From Dehalococcoidia bacterium (lineage in GTDB: Bacteria > Chloroflexota > Dehalococcoidia > SpSt-223): a stretch of 64,000 nucleotides of DNA. Where the stretch lies: assembly GCA_025054935.1 (NCBI GenBank), contig JANWZD010000001.1:265008-329007 (forward strand), given 5' to 3'. Position 1 is the first letter of the stretch; every line of letters begins with the position of its first letter. Shown here in pieces: positions 8,403 through 17,519 of the stretch. The position numbers and the translations under genes are program-made. The notes beneath the pieces were generated by a model that was not told the DNA's origin, did no database searches, and saw only the letters and a program-made list of their open reading frames with translations.

Positions 8403-8861
8403 TTAGAAGGGGATCGCCTCTTCGTTCAGTTCTTCGTCGTTCAGTTCTTCGCCAAAGGTCTCCGGCTGGCTCGGCTTTGCCCGGCCGGGGAGGCTCGCCC
8501 CCACAGCAGGCAGCTCGTTCACATCCGCCCGCGGCGCGGCATCGACCGGGATAATGTGATCCGCCGTGATGTCGAGCGACAGCCGCGACTGGCCGTCCTG
8601 GCCGATGAAGGTGCGAGGCGCAAACCGTCCCGAGACATAGACGCGCCGTCCCTTCTGGAGGTACTGCTCAGCAAACTTCGCGTTCGCTCCCCAGGCGCTC
8701 ACCCGATACCAGTCGGTCTCTTCCCGCCGCTCGCCGCCCTGCGTCGAGACGCGGTTCACGGCGACGGTGAAACTGGTCACCTGCCGCCCTTCCGGCGTGT
8801 ATCGCGTTTCCGGATCGCGGCCGAGGTTTCCAATGATCTGAATGATTGCCATGCCCGCCAT
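8403..8861 (-). CDS. ssb: Single-stranded DNA-binding protein
   Basis: The protein has 152 residues. The OB fold occupies residues 1-105 (IIGNLGRDPETRYTPEG, FTVAVNR, VSGRFAPR), followed by a Pro/Ala-rich linker and an acidic tail ending in IPF, the canonical peptide that recruits replication and repair partners. The tail carries the repeat EELNDEELNEE. ATG 8861 has a strong AAGGGGG site; an alternative ATG lies three codons later. Upstream, 8862-9018 holds no gene. Confidence 0.95.
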   Translation of the reverse strand: MAGMAIIQIIGNLGRDPETRYTPEGRQVTSFTVAVNRVSTQGGERREETDWYRVSAWGANAKFAEQYLQKGRRVYVSGRFAPRTFIGQDGQSRLSLDITADHIIPVDAAPRADVNELPAVGASLPGRAKPSQPETFGEELNDEELNEEAIPF

Positions 8862-9018
8862 TGCATCCCCCTTCGGTCTTGCCTCTCACGCTGCCTATCT
8901 TCTCGGATGCGCGCCGTCGAGGCTAGCAGTTGCTTGTGAGAGCGCCTTCTCGAGCAGAAGATCGAACGCATGTTCGGTTAAGTATTGCGCACCAGCGCCG
9001 CCGCTGCAACCTCAGCGC

Positions 9019-10428
9019 CTAGACGAACTTTCCCGGATTGAGGATGCCTTTCGGGTCGAGCGCGCGTTTGATGGCGCGCATCACCTCCAGCGCAGGCCCG
9101 TGTTCTTGCGGAAGGTAGCGGGCGCGCACGCACCCGACGCCGTGCTCGCCGGTGACCGTGCCGTTCAGTTCAAGCGCTAGGCGGTTGATGGCGTCGGCGG
9201 CCAGTTCAACCCGCCGGACCTGGTCGACATCCGTCAGGTCTGCGACCAGCGCCGCGTGAACGATCCCGCCACCGATATGCCCATAGGAAGCGATGGGAAG
9301 ACCGTACGCAGAGGAGATCGCCTGAATGCGCTCTAAGGCCTCGCCGAGGCGCGCAATGGGCACGCAGATATCTTCTCCCGCATAGGCGCGGACGCCGCGC
9401 TGCTGCAGCAGCCCGACCGCGGCGCCGGCGACCGAGCGCGCTTCCCAGATTTGGGCGACCCGGTCCGGCGCATCGGCCCACTCAATGTGGGAGGCCCACG
9501 GGCGGACGATTTCGGCCACCCGGGCGGCATCATAGCGGACGCCGGGCGGATTGCCATCGACCTCAAAGAGCAGGAGCGCAGCCGCGGCCGGCAGGCCTAA
9601 GTCCGGCCGGTAGCGGTTCGCGGTCTGGATCATGCGCTCGTCGAAGATCTCGACCGCAGACGGCAGAATGCCGGCGTCGAAGACAGCGCTAAGAGCAGTC
9701 GCGGTCTCTTCCAGTCGAGGGAAGGCGGCAAGGGTCAATCCCCGCGCCTCTGGCTGCGGGCGAACGCGCAGCCGCAACTGCGTGATGACGCCGAGCGTCC
9801 CTTCAGCGCCGCAAAACAGCTTCGATAGCTCATAGCCGCTCGCCGACTGAAGGGCGCGCGAGCCGGGGGATCCTGTCCAGATGACTGTGCCGTCTGCAAG
9901 GACCACCTCTAGCCCGAGCACCCACTCGCTCGTCGCGCCGTACTTCATGGCGCGCATTCCGCGGGCGTTATTGGAAACGACGCCACCGATCGAACACATC
10001 CGCGACGACCCCGGGTCGGGGGGAAACATCAGCCGCTGACGCGCTAGCAGCGCGTTCAGGTCGGCATGGATCACGCCCGGCTCGACGAACACCTGCAGAT
10101 TGGCCTGATCCAGTTCGACAACCCGCTTCATCTGCGAGAGGTCGAGAACGATCCCTCCCCGCACTGGCACCGCCCCCCCGGTCTGTCCTGTCGCTGCGCC
10201 GCGCGGGGTGACCGGCACCTCAAGCCGATGGGCCACCTGAAGCACCGCAACGACGTCGTCACGGGTGTATGCCTGGACGACAACGTCAGGCGGATGCGGA
10301 TGGAGAAACGAAAAGAACGAGGCATCGTACGAGAAGCTGTCGAGTTGCGCCGGGTCGGTGAGCACCCGTCCTGTGGGCAGCCTCGGGCGCAGTTCACGCG
10401 CTAAAGTCTCTGTCGCGCTCATCGTCAC
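9019..10428 (-). CDS. FAD-linked oxidase, GlcD / D-lactate dehydrogenase type
   Basis: The protein has 469 residues. The N-terminal FAD_binding_4 (PCMH) domain shows PRGAATGQTGGAVPV (about 75-90) and the PDPGSSRMCSIGGVVSNNARG segment (about 136-156) that contacts FAD. The C-terminal FAD-oxidase domain ends with GTVTGEHGVGCVRARYL and LDPKGILNPGKFV, both typical of glycolate oxidase GlcD and D-lactate dehydrogenases. It oxidises a 2-hydroxy acid to a 2-oxo acid. No GlcE or GlcF partner lies next to it, so a single-subunit (cytochrome-type D-lactate) enzyme is more likely than the glycolate oxidase complex. TTGAGGAG precedes the ATG. Confidence 0.9.
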   Translation of the reverse strand: MTMSATETLARELRPRLPTGRVLTDPAQLDSFSYDASFFSFLHPHPPDVVVQAYTRDDVVAVLQVAHRLEVPVTPRGAATGQTGGAVPVRGGIVLDLSQMKRVVELDQANLQVFVEPGVIHADLNALLARQRLMFPPDPGSSRMCSIGGVVSNNARGMRAMKYGATSEWVLGLEVVLADGTVIWTGSPGSRALQSASGYELSKLFCGAEGTLGVITQLRLRVRPQPEARGLTLAAFPRLEETATALSAVFDAGILPSAVEIFDERMIQTANRYRPDLGLPAAAALLLFEVDGNPPGVRYDAARVAEIVRPWASHIEWADAPDRVAQIWEARSVAGAAVGLLQQRGVRAYAGEDICVPIARLGEALERIQAISSAYGLPIASYGHIGGGIVHAALVADLTDVDQVRRVELAADAINRLALELNGTVTGEHGVGCVRARYLPQEHGPALEVMRAIKRALDPKGILNPGKFV

Positions 10429-10525
10429 TCCTCAAGGGGCGCGCTCTCCTATCGTACTACTGAGCGCGACCGTTCGGCGGAGCGGCGCGGCGAGCGTGCT
10501 CAAGGCGAGGACGGGAGTTGTCCGC

Positions 10526-10531
10526 TAGAAT
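10526..10531 (+). promoter_or_regulatory. -10 box placed for a leaderless start
   Basis: TAGAAT ends 8 nt before the GTG at 10540, so transcription would begin at or next to the start codon. No ribosome site fits in between. No good -35 is visible. Confidence 0.5.
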
Positions 10532-10539
10532 CGCCGGTT

Positions 10540-13500
10540 GTGACGTCCGTTGCTGAGCAGGCACCTCATCCTCTTGCCGCTGCCCCCTCGGCGAGTTCCC
10601 GACTTCTCTCGATTGTGCTCCCTCTTGCGCTCGGCGGCATCGCGCTCGCGCTGCGCCTAATTGGGCTGAACTGGGACAACGGCGGTCTCTACCATCCAGA
10701 CGAACGGTTCATCCTGATGACGGTTGAAGGGCGGATCCGCCTGCCCTGGCCGATCGACCTCGCCGTCCTGCTTGACCCGGCGCTGAGCCCGCTCAATCCC
10801 CGGTTCTTTGCCTATGGGTCGTTCCCGCTCTATCTGCTGAAAGCCGTTGCCCATGGCGCCAGCAGCCTGCAGCCCACGTTCGCGACCTCTGATCTCCGCC
10901 TGGTCGCCCGAGCGTTGAGCGCGCTCTTCGACACCGGAACCGTGCTGCTGACCTATTTCGTCGGCCTGAAGCTGAGCGGGCGCCTGCTCGGCGCAATCGC
11001 CGCGGCGCTTGTTGCCTTTGCGGCGCTCCACATTCAGCTCGCGCACTTTTACGCCGTCGACACCGTGCTCGTCTTCTTTCTGCTGGCGGCGACCCTGCTC
11101 TGCTTGCTGCTGATCGAGCGGCCGACATTCGGTAGAGCAGCGCTGCTCGGCGCGGCGTTCGGCCTCGCTCTCGCCACGAAGGTGAGCGCTGCGCCGCTTG
11201 CGCTCGCGATCGTCGGAGCGCATCTTCTCGCCGTCTGGAAGCGCGCGCCCGAGGGACGGCTGAGCCCGGTTGAGCGGCTGCTGGGGGGGCTGATCGTCAC
11301 CTTCGGCACTGCCGCCTTCTTCTTTGTCGTCACGCAGCCGTTTGCGCTCCTCGACCGGGAGACCTTTCTCGCCAACATCACCGAGCAGAGCGAGATGGTC
11401 CGCCGCATCCGCGACTATCCCTACACGCGCCAATACATCGATACGCCGAAGTATTGGTATCACATCCACCAGCTATCGCTGTTCGGGCTCGGCCTGCCGT
11501 TCGGGATTGCGGGCTGGCTCGGCTTCCTCTGGGCGGTCGGGCGAGCGGCAGTCCTGCGCCAGCGCGGCGAGATTGTTCTCCTTCTCTGGGCGGTTCCGTA
11601 TTTCGCCATCAATGGCGCCTTTGAGGTCAAGTTTCTCCGCTACCTGCTGCCGCTTATCCCCTTTTTGGCGCTTTTCGCCGCTCGATTCCTGCTCGACCTG
11701 ACCAGCGCTTTCGCCCGCCTCAGCCCGCGAGGCCGAGCAGCAGGGGGCGCGCTGATGAGCGGCGTCGTTGGCGCAACGGCGCTGTGGGGTCTTGCCTATG
11801 TGCAGATCTACGCGCGCCCCCATCCGGCCACCGCGATGGCCGCCTGGATGACAGCGAATGTTCCTGCCGGCGCCACGATTGCGAAAGAGCATTGGGAAGA
11901 GGGGCTGCCCAATCTCGGGATGTACCGGATCGTCGAGCTGAACCTCTACGACCCCGATGACCCTGCCAAGCTGCGGGCGATGGCGACAGCGCTCGCGACT
12001 GCCGACTACCTCCTCTTCTACAGCAACCGGCTCTACGGCACGATCCCGCGGCTGCCCGAGCGCTATCCGATGACCACCGAATACTACCGCCGGCTCTTCG
12101 GGGGAGAACTCGGGTTCACCCTCGTCCATGCTGAGGCGAGATATCCCTCGCTCGCCGGCATCGCCTTGATGGAGAACCCCTTTGTCCGCCCGGGGCTGCC
12201 GGTGCCCGCGGGGCTCGAGCGTTTTCTCCCCTCGCCGCGACTCGACCTTGGCTTCGCCGATGAGTCGTACAGCGTCTACGACCATCCGCTCGTTTTGCTC
12301 TTCAGGCGCACCGAGCCGCTGACGGCGGCCCAGATCGAGCAGCAGCTGGCACCGTTTCTCCCCGCCGGGCCCACCCCCCCCGCCGGCACGGCGCGCCCCG
12401 CAACGGGGCTGATGCTTCCCCCGTCGCTCGCTGCCGCGCAGTGGGCCGGGGGGACTTGGCGTGCGATCTTCCCCGACGAGGGGGTTGCTGCCCGGGTGCC
12501 CCTGCTCTTGTGGCTTGTCGCGATTGAGGCGATCGGCCTTCTCGCGCTGCCGCTGGCGATGGTCGCGGGCCGCGCGCTGCCCGACCGCGGCGTTCTGCTC
12601 GCCAAACCTCTCGGCCTGCTGCTTGTCGCGTGGCTCCCCTTTCTCGGCGCAAGCACCCGCATCGTGCCGTTTGAGCGGTGGAGCATTCTCCTCGCCGCCG
12701 CGGTCATTGCGGCGGGCTCGGCAGCGGTGCTCTGGCGAGGAGGGCATCGCCTGCTTGCGGACCTGCGCGGCCGCCAGCGCATGATCCTCGCCGGGCAGGC
12801 CGTCTTTCTGGCCGCTTTTCTCGCCTTTGTCTGGATCCGGGCGCTCAATCCTGACCTGTGGCACCCTGCGCGAGGCGGCGAAAAGCCGATGGACCTCGCC
12901 TACCTGACCGCAGTCGTCCGCTCCACGTATTTCCCCGCCTACGACCCTTGGTTCGCAGGCGGCTACCTGAACTACTACTACTTCGGCCAAGTGATCGTCG
13001 CGACGGTCATCAAGCTGACCGGCATCGTTCCCGAGATCGCCTACAACCTCGCTGTTGCGACGCTGTTCGCCTTCGCCGCCACGCTCGCTTTTTCGGTCGT
13101 GCTCGCCCTCACGCGCGTCGGCCGCACCGACCGGCGCGGGGAAGGCGCGGCAATCGCCGGCGGCGTGATCGCCGCCATCTTTGTCTGCGTTGCCGGCAAC
13201 CTGGACGGTCTGGCGCAGTTGCTCGACGGGCTTCGCGCTGCTGGTGCCGCCGCCGTCCGGACGCAGCTGCCCTTCCTCAGCGGCGCGGCGCAAGCGTGGA
13301 GCGGTCTTCTTCGGATCGCGGCGGGTGAAGCGACGATGCCGGCCTTCGACTTCTGGCGCAGTTCGCGGATGATGCCGCCTCAGATCTCTATCACCGAGTT
13401 TCCCTACTTCACCTTCTTGTTCGCCGACCTCCACGCCCATTTGATCGCGCTGCCGTTTACGCTCCTCGTCATCAGCCTCGCGCTCAACATTGCCCTCGGC

Positions 13501-14973
13501 GGGCGAGGGATCGTGCCGTTGCTTTTTGTCGGGCTCGCAACGGGCATGCTGCGGGCAGCGAATACCTGGGACTATCCGACTTACACCGTCCTCGCCATTG
13601 CTGCGGTCGGCATTGGCACCCTGCCGCTTGGGCTACAGCGACGGCGCAGCGGCGTAGTGGCGCGTACCCTTGCCTCCCTTCGGCTTCCGCTTCCCTCCCA
13701 TCCCTTTGCGGCGTGGGGATGGGGAGTCGCGTGGCGGGCAGCGGTTATTCTCGCCGTCGGTTACCTCGCGTTTCTGCCATTTCACCAACACTATGAACTG
13801 TTCTACAGCGGGGTCGAACTGTCCAAGGAGACGACGCCGCTGCACCAATATCTCGCCGTCCACGGCCTCTTTCTCTTTCTTGGCGTTTCGTGGCTGGCCT
13901 ATGAAAGCGCTCGCTGCGCTCGCGGCACGGGCCTCGACCGCCTTGCTGCTATCGTGGCGCGCCATTGGGACCGGCTGCCGCATGTCCTCTCCCTCGCCGC
14001 TCGGTTCGGCCGCGCCCCGGTCGGCGCGGCGGTGATGGGGCTCGGCGCGGTCGCATTCGTGGCGGCGCTCCTCGCGCTGCTCGGATTGCCGACGCCCGCA
14101 CTGATTGTTCTCCTCGTTGTGCCGGCGCTGCTCCTTGCGCTGCGGCGCACGCTCCGCCCGGACCACGACACCCGACGCGACCTAGCTGTGCTTGCATTGC
14201 TGGTCCTCGGGCTTGCGCTTGGAGCGCTCGTCGACATCGTTACCGTTCGGGGCGACATCGCTCGGATGAACACGGTTTTCAAGTTCTACCTCCAAGCGTG
14301 GGTGCTGCTGGCGGTGGCAGCAGCCTACGCCTTCTGGCGGCTTGTGCTCGACGGACCGTTGGCTGTCGGAACGGCGTCCCGCGCGGCGATGGCTGGCCGC
14401 GCGGTTTGGACGACAGCCCTTGCGCTCCTGCTCGCCGGCGCCCTCATTTACCCGGTCGCGGCGACCCCGGCGCGGCTGCGCGACCGCTTTCTCCCCCTGC
14501 CGCCCACCTTGGACGGAACCGCCTACATGGCGCACGCGGTCTACCAGGATGAGCGGGGGCCGATCGAACTGCGTCATGACCTCGACGCGATCCGCTGGCT
14601 GCGCGACAACCTCGACGGGACGCCGATCATTGTTGAAGGCGTGACCCCGTTTTATCGCTGGGGGTCCCGGGTTACGGTCTATACCGGCCTGCCGACCGTC
14701 ATCGGCTGGGATTGGCACCAGAAACAGCAGCGGTGGGGCTATCAGCACCTTGTCGATCAGCGGATCGCCGACGTCACCGCCTTCTATACGGGGACCGATC
14801 CGAATGCGGCGGCAGCGTTTCTCGCCCGCTACGGCGTCCGCTATGTGATCGTGGGAACAGTGGAACGGAATTACTATCCGCCGGCAGGTCTCGCCAAGTT
14901 CGACCAGATGACGGACCGGCTCGAAGCGGTGTACAGAAATGCCGGCACCACGATCTATCGAGTCAAGCTGTGA
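10540..14973 (+). CDS. Giant membrane protein: GT39-like glycosyltransferase fused to DUF2298 (Chlor_Arch_YYY)
   Basis: The protein has 1477 residues with some 25 or more hydrophobic helices. The N-terminal half (about 20-600) is a PMT/ArnT-like GT-C module with the first-loop acidic motif YHPDERF (D54, E55). The C-terminal half (about 640-1477) is DUF2298: the triple tyrosine LNYYYFGQV near residue 810, ITEFPYFTFLFADLHAH near 950, ANTWDYPTYT near 1010 and RMNTVFKFYLQAW near 1240. GT-C enzymes move sugars from polyprenyl phosphates outside the membrane; the DUF2298 role is unknown but it also looks GT-C-like. The two modules are often separate genes. It starts GTG and its stop overlaps the next small gene. 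Confidence 0.9.
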   Translation: MTSVAEQAPHPLAAAPSASSRLLSIVLPLALGGIALALRLIGLNWDNGGLYHPDERFILMTVEGRIRLPWPIDLAVLLDPALSPLNPRFFAYGSFPLYLLKAVAHGASSLQPTFATSDLRLVARALSALFDTGTVLLTYFVGLKLSGRLLGAIAAALVAFAALHIQLAHFYAVDTVLVFFLLAATLLCLLLIERPTFGRAALLGAAFGLALATKVSAAPLALAIVGAHLLAVWKRAPEGRLSPVERLLGGLIVTFGTAAFFFVVTQPFALLDRETFLANITEQSEMVRRIRDYPYTRQYIDTPKYWYHIHQLSLFGLGLPFGIAGWLGFLWAVGRAAVLRQRGEIVLLLWAVPYFAINGAFEVKFLRYLLPLIPFLALFAARFLLDLTSAFARLSPRGRAAGGALMSGVVGATALWGLAYVQIYARPHPATAMAAWMTANVPAGATIAKEHWEEGLPNLGMYRIVELNLYDPDDPAKLRAMATALATADYLLFYSNRLYGTIPRLPERYPMTTEYYRRLFGGELGFTLVHAEARYPSLAGIALMENPFVRPGLPVPAGLERFLPSPRLDLGFADESYSVYDHPLVLLFRRTEPLTAAQIEQQLAPFLPAGPTPPAGTARPATGLMLPPSLAAAQWAGGTWRAIFPDEGVAARVPLLLWLVAIEAIGLLALPLAMVAGRALPDRGVLLAKPLGLLLVAWLPFLGASTRIVPFERWSILLAAAVIAAGSAAVLWRGGHRLLADLRGRQRMILAGQAVFLAAFLAFVWIRALNPDLWHPARGGEKPMDLAYLTAVVRSTYFPAYDPWFAGGYLNYYYFGQVIVATVIKLTGIVPEIAYNLAVATLFAFAATLAFSVVLALTRVGRTDRRGEGAAIAGGVIAAIFVCVAGNLDGLAQLLDGLRAAGAAAVRTQLPFLSGAAQAWSGLLRIAAGEATMPAFDFWRSSRMMPPQISITEFPYFTFLFADLHAHLIALPFTLLVISLALNIALGGRGIVPLLFVGLATGMLRAANTWDYPTYTVLAIAAVGIGTLPLGLQRRRSGVVARTLASLRLPLPSHPFAAWGWGVAWRAAVILAVGYLAFLPFHQHYELFYSGVELSKETTPLHQYLAVHGLFLFLGVSWLAYESARCARGTGLDRLAAIVARHWDRLPHVLSLAARFGRAPVGAAVMGLGAVAFVAALLALLGLPTPALIVLLVVPALLLALRRTLRPDHDTRRDLAVLALLVLGLALGALVDIVTVRGDIARMNTVFKFYLQAWVLLAVAAAYAFWRLVLDGPLAVGTASRAAMAGRAVWTTALALLLAGALIYPVAATPARLRDRFLPLPPTLDGTAYMAHAVYQDERGPIELRHDLDAIRWLRDNLDGTPIIVEGVTPFYRWGSRVTVYTGLPTVIGWDWHQKQQRWGYQHLVDQRIADVTAFYTGTDPNAAAAFLARYGVRYVIVGTVERNYYPPAGLAKFDQMTDRLEAVYRNAGTTIYRVKL

Positions 14974-15101
14974 TCGCTCGCCTCAGCTGGGTCGTCGGCC
15001 TTGCAGTGGCGCTGTTCTTCCTCTTCCTCGTTCTTCATCCGCCTGTCGCGACGACATTTAATGTCGCCCCCTGTGCCGGAGCATGTCATACGACCCGCTG
15101 A
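14970..15101 (+). CDS. 43-residue membrane peptide with a CAGACH motif
   Basis: GTG at 14970 overlaps the stop of the giant gene (GTGA), and the 3' end overlaps the methyltransferase start at 15083, so it bridges the two. The peptide has one membrane helix (LAVALFFLFLVLH, about residues 10-23) followed by a short tail that contains PCAGACHTTR. The Cys-x3-Cys-His spacing is one residue longer than the CxxCH of c-type cytochromes. It resembles the stub of a multihaem or metal-binding membrane protein. It may be a real small subunit or a 3' extension without function; the double coupling favours translation. Confidence 0.5.
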   Translation: MIARLSWVVGLAVALFFLFLVLHPPVATTFNVAPCAGACHTTR

Positions 15102-15853
15102 GACGAGCGGTTGAAGCGGCGGCGGCGCGATTCGAGCGCTGGCAGCCCCAAGGAGCGCCGGTCACCCTCACGCCGAGCCAACGCGCTGCTCTGATCCGCG
15201 ATGCGACCGCAATACGGCGTCCCGCCTTTGTGCCGGAGCTTGCGCTCTATCTTGCTGAGGAGCCGTTCACTGTCTGGCAGCGGACCGAAGAGGCAGGAGG
15301 GGCCGAACTGCCGCCTCCCTACTGGGCATTTGCTTGGGCGGGCGGGCTCGCCCTTGCGCGCTATCTGCTCGACCACCCAGAAACTGTCTCAGGGCGTACC
15401 GTTCTCGACCTCGCCTCAGGGTCGGGACTCACTGCAATCGCGGCGGCGCGTGCGGGCGCGAGGCGGGTTGTCGCGAACGACATCGACCCCTTTGCCCTGA
15501 CCGCAGCACAGCTGAACGCCGAGGTGAACGGCGTTGCGGTCGAGATGGACGGGCGCGACCTGCTCGGCAGCGAGAGGGTCGACTGGGAGGTCGTGCTCGC
15601 CGGGGACATCTTCTATGAGCGCGAGACCGCTGAACGGGTACAGCGCTTTCTGCGTCGCGCGCATGCGTCGGGGGCAGCTGTCCTGATCGGCGACCTCGGC
15701 CGGCGCTACCTGCCGCGTCCTTGGCTGATGCCGCTTGCGGTGTATGAGGTGCCGGTGGAGGCGGCGCTCGAGGATCGGCCGGTAAAGCGGACAACCGTCT
15801 GGCGATTTCGCGAGGAGAGCGAACTTCCTCCCCTTTCTCTCGGATATACTTAA
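15083..15853 (+). CDS. Class I SAM-dependent methyltransferase, PrmA/ETFB-lysine type
   Basis: The protein has 256 residues. Motif I is LDLASGSGLTAIAAARAGA (about 111-129), followed by VVANDIDPFALTAAQLNAEVN (acidic SAM-ribose residue) and the motif LAGDIFYERETAE (about 172-184), as in protein lysine methyltransferases that act on the electron transfer flavoprotein beta subunit and in PrmA relatives. The upstream EEPFTVWQ and PPYWAFAWAGG segments also fit that family. It is soluble and probably methylates a protein; the target is unknown. It overlaps the small peptide gene by 19 nt and is followed at once by the rnpB promoter. Confidence 0.85.
   Translation: MSYDPLRRAVEAAAARFERWQPQGAPVTLTPSQRAALIRDATAIRRPAFVPELALYLAEEPFTVWQRTEEAGGAELPPPYWAFAWAGGLALARYLLDHPETVSGRTVLDLASGSGLTAIAAARAGARRVVANDIDPFALTAAQLNAEVNGVAVEMDGRDLLGSERVDWEVVLAGDIFYERETAERVQRFLRRAHASGAAVLIGDLGRRYLPRPWLMPLAVYEVPVEAALEDRPVKRTTVWRFREESELPPLSLGYT
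15845..15850 (+). promoter_or_regulatory. -10 box of rnpB
   Basis: TATACT lies 7 nt before the predicted 5' end of RNase P RNA, overlapping the end of the methyltransferase gene. A -35 is weak (AACTTC, 17 nt upstream). Confidence 0.6.
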
Positions 15854-15856
15854 ATA

Positions 15857-16224
15857 GACTCGACCGGGCCGGGCGACCGCTCGCCAGTGGCGAGAGGAAA
15901 GTCCGAGCTCCAGCGGGCAGGGTGCTGGGTAACACCCAGGGGGGGCGACCCCACGGAAAGTGCAACAGAAACATACCGCCCGCCATCAGCGGGTAAGGGT
16001 GAAATGGTGCGGTAAGAGCGCACCGGCGACCGGGTGACCGGTCGGCCGTGCAAACCCCACCCGGAGCAAGGCCAAATAGGGGGGCGGCCGCATACCTCGG
16101 CCGCAGGAGGGTGCCCGCCCCGCCCCCGGGTAGGCCGCATGAGGCGGCGAGTAATCGTCGTCCCAGAGAGATGGTCGCCGCGGAGCATTCCGTACAGAAC
16201 TCGGCTTATAGGCCCGGTCGGGTC
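15857..16224 (+). ncRNA. rnpB: RNase P RNA, bacterial class A
   Basis: The catalytic RNA of RNase P, which matures tRNA 5' ends. The first 14 nt (GACTCGACCGGGCC) pair with the last 14 (GGCCCGGTCGGGTC) as helix P1. The conserved CR-I core GAGGAAAGTCCGAGCTC lies at 15892-15908. GAAATGGTGCGGTAAGAGCGCACC (P11/P12 region) and the 3' core ACAGAACTCGGCTTATAG complete the universal elements. The length of 368 nt fits class A. P1 followed by GTGTTTTTC probably ends transcription. Confidence 0.95.
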
Positions 16225-16244
16225 ATGTGTTTTTCGGCTACGCG

Positions 16245-16547
16245 CTAGCGCGCTGCCTTTGCCTCGTCGAGAAGGGCTTCCGCCCGCGGGAGGAGGCGGC
16301 TCAGCGCCTCCCGCGCCCCCTCGCTGATCTTCATCCTGTCTAGGATGTGCCGGATCATCTTGATCAGATAGTCCAGTTCCTCGGATGACAGCCACAGCGC
16401 CCGCAAGTCTTCTTCGCTATCGCCGCTGAGCAGGAACTCGGTGTTTGCGGGGAGCGAATCGACGGTGATCTGACGCGACCCCATCGTGATGCTGAGCGCG
16501 CCGACATAGCGGTCGAAGAGGACGCTCACTCGTTCCTCATGGTTCAT
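16245..16547 (-). CDS. Uncharacterised 100-residue protein
   Basis: No family recognised. The N-terminal half is beta-like and resembles a small barrel (RVSVLFDRYVGALSITMG); the C-terminal half is helical and charged (SSEELDYLIKMIRHILDRMKISEGAREAL). It has no signal or membrane segment. GAGGAGAGGAG lies before the ATG at 16547. It ends 20 nt from the rnpB 3' end and follows the SH3-domain gene with a 24-nt gap, so the two and perhaps the sigma-factor gene upstream share a transcript. Confidence 0.65.
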   Translation of the reverse strand: MNHEERVSVLFDRYVGALSITMGSRQITVDSLPANTEFLLSGDSEEDLRALWLSSEELDYLIKMIRHILDRMKISEGAREALSRLLPRAEALLDEAKAAR

Positions 16548-16571
16548 CCGGAACTCCTCTCCTCGGGGCAG

Positions 16572-17378
16572 TTAGGACTGGCGCTCGATCCACCCCGAGT
16601 AGGCCCATCCCTGTGCCGTGCCATCCGCCGTCTGGACAAGATACCACTTCGCTGGCTCAGGCAACGTGGGGTCGAGGATCTCGCCGGCCGCGCTGTTGAT
16701 CAGCCGCAGCCGCGTTCCGCTGCGGACGACGCTGCGCTGTTCGCTGTCGCTTCGCGCCTCGCTTCGCAGGCGAAAATCTTGCTTCGCGATCCCCGCGACG
16801 CCCGCAGGCCGGGTCGGGGTCGCCACCGCTCCGCCGACGAGCCCCGTGCCAAACCCGTTTGTCGCTAGGAACCCGACCGTGCCGCCGATGCCGAGCAGCA
16901 GGCAGAGAACGAGGGGAACCGCCAGCACCGCCAGCCAACGGGCGCTGCGCTGCGGCGCTGCTGGGAAGGGATCGGCCGGCGTGGGAGGAACTGCCCCGGC
17001 GCGCTCTCGCTCCTCGTTGCCGAGTTCCGGAGGCGCCTCCGCAGCCTGCTCCGGCAGGTCGAAGGACGGGTCGACAGCGAGAGGGCGGGTCGGCACGGTG
17101 GCAGGCTGGCGCGGCGGCGCGACCGGCTCAGGGGCGACAGCGCGGATTCGCAGGGAGGGGCGAGGCGCAGCCGCATGCCGAGGGTCGGCGGGCTCCCAGC
17201 GGTCGGGGATTTCGGAAAGGGGACGCGCGCAGTTCAGCTCGCGCGCCTTGACTAGGACCATCGCGGGGGGCTTGACGAGCTCGGGATGAGTGCACCACCC
17301 CTGCCCCGGGATCGGCGATGGGCGGTAGAACCGGCAGGTGCCACAGCGGCGTCCTCCCCCGGTAAACGGCAAGCTCAT
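16572..17378 (-). CDS. Membrane-anchored protein with Cys4 head and SH3-like extracytoplasmic domain
   Basis: The protein has 268 residues in four parts. The cytoplasmic N-terminus has a Cys4 cluster (C12, C15, C28, C49; CGTCRFYRP, GWCTHP) likely to bind zinc or an Fe-S centre. A Pro/Ala-rich linker covers about 60-140. A single membrane helix (LAVLAVPLVLCLLLGIGGTV) lies near 150-170. The outside domain (about 195-268) is bacterial SH3-like, with LRSEARSDSEQ, GTRLRLI and GWAYSGWIE. Such domains usually bind cell wall or peptides. The fusion of a cytoplasmic metal knuckle to an outside SH3 suggests transmembrane sensing, which is inference. Confidence 0.7.
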   Translation of the reverse strand: MSLPFTGGGRRCGTCRFYRPSPIPGQGWCTHPELVKPPAMVLVKARELNCARPLSEIPDRWEPADPRHAAAPRPSLRIRAVAPEPVAPPRQPATVPTRPLAVDPSFDLPEQAAEAPPELGNEERERAGAVPPTPADPFPAAPQRSARWLAVLAVPLVLCLLLGIGGTVGFLATNGFGTGLVGGAVATPTRPAGVAGIAKQDFRLRSEARSDSEQRSVVRSGTRLRLINSAAGEILDPTLPEPAKWYLVQTADGTAQGWAYSGWIERQS

Positions 17379-17519
17379 CCGCTCCTCCGACCTTGCGGCG
17401 CGCCGGCCCCCGCACGATCACACCGCGCTGATTGGGATGGGCGACGCAAAAAGTCTATCCAACCCGGGAGCAAGACGCCATAGCTTGACGGCTGATGCCT
17501 GGCTCGTTGCTAGATGTGG

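Noticed and set aside
11473-13440. 655-codon minus-strand open frame inside the GT39/DUF2298 gene
   Set aside because: Antisense shadow; the plus-strand protein has clear family motifs throughout.
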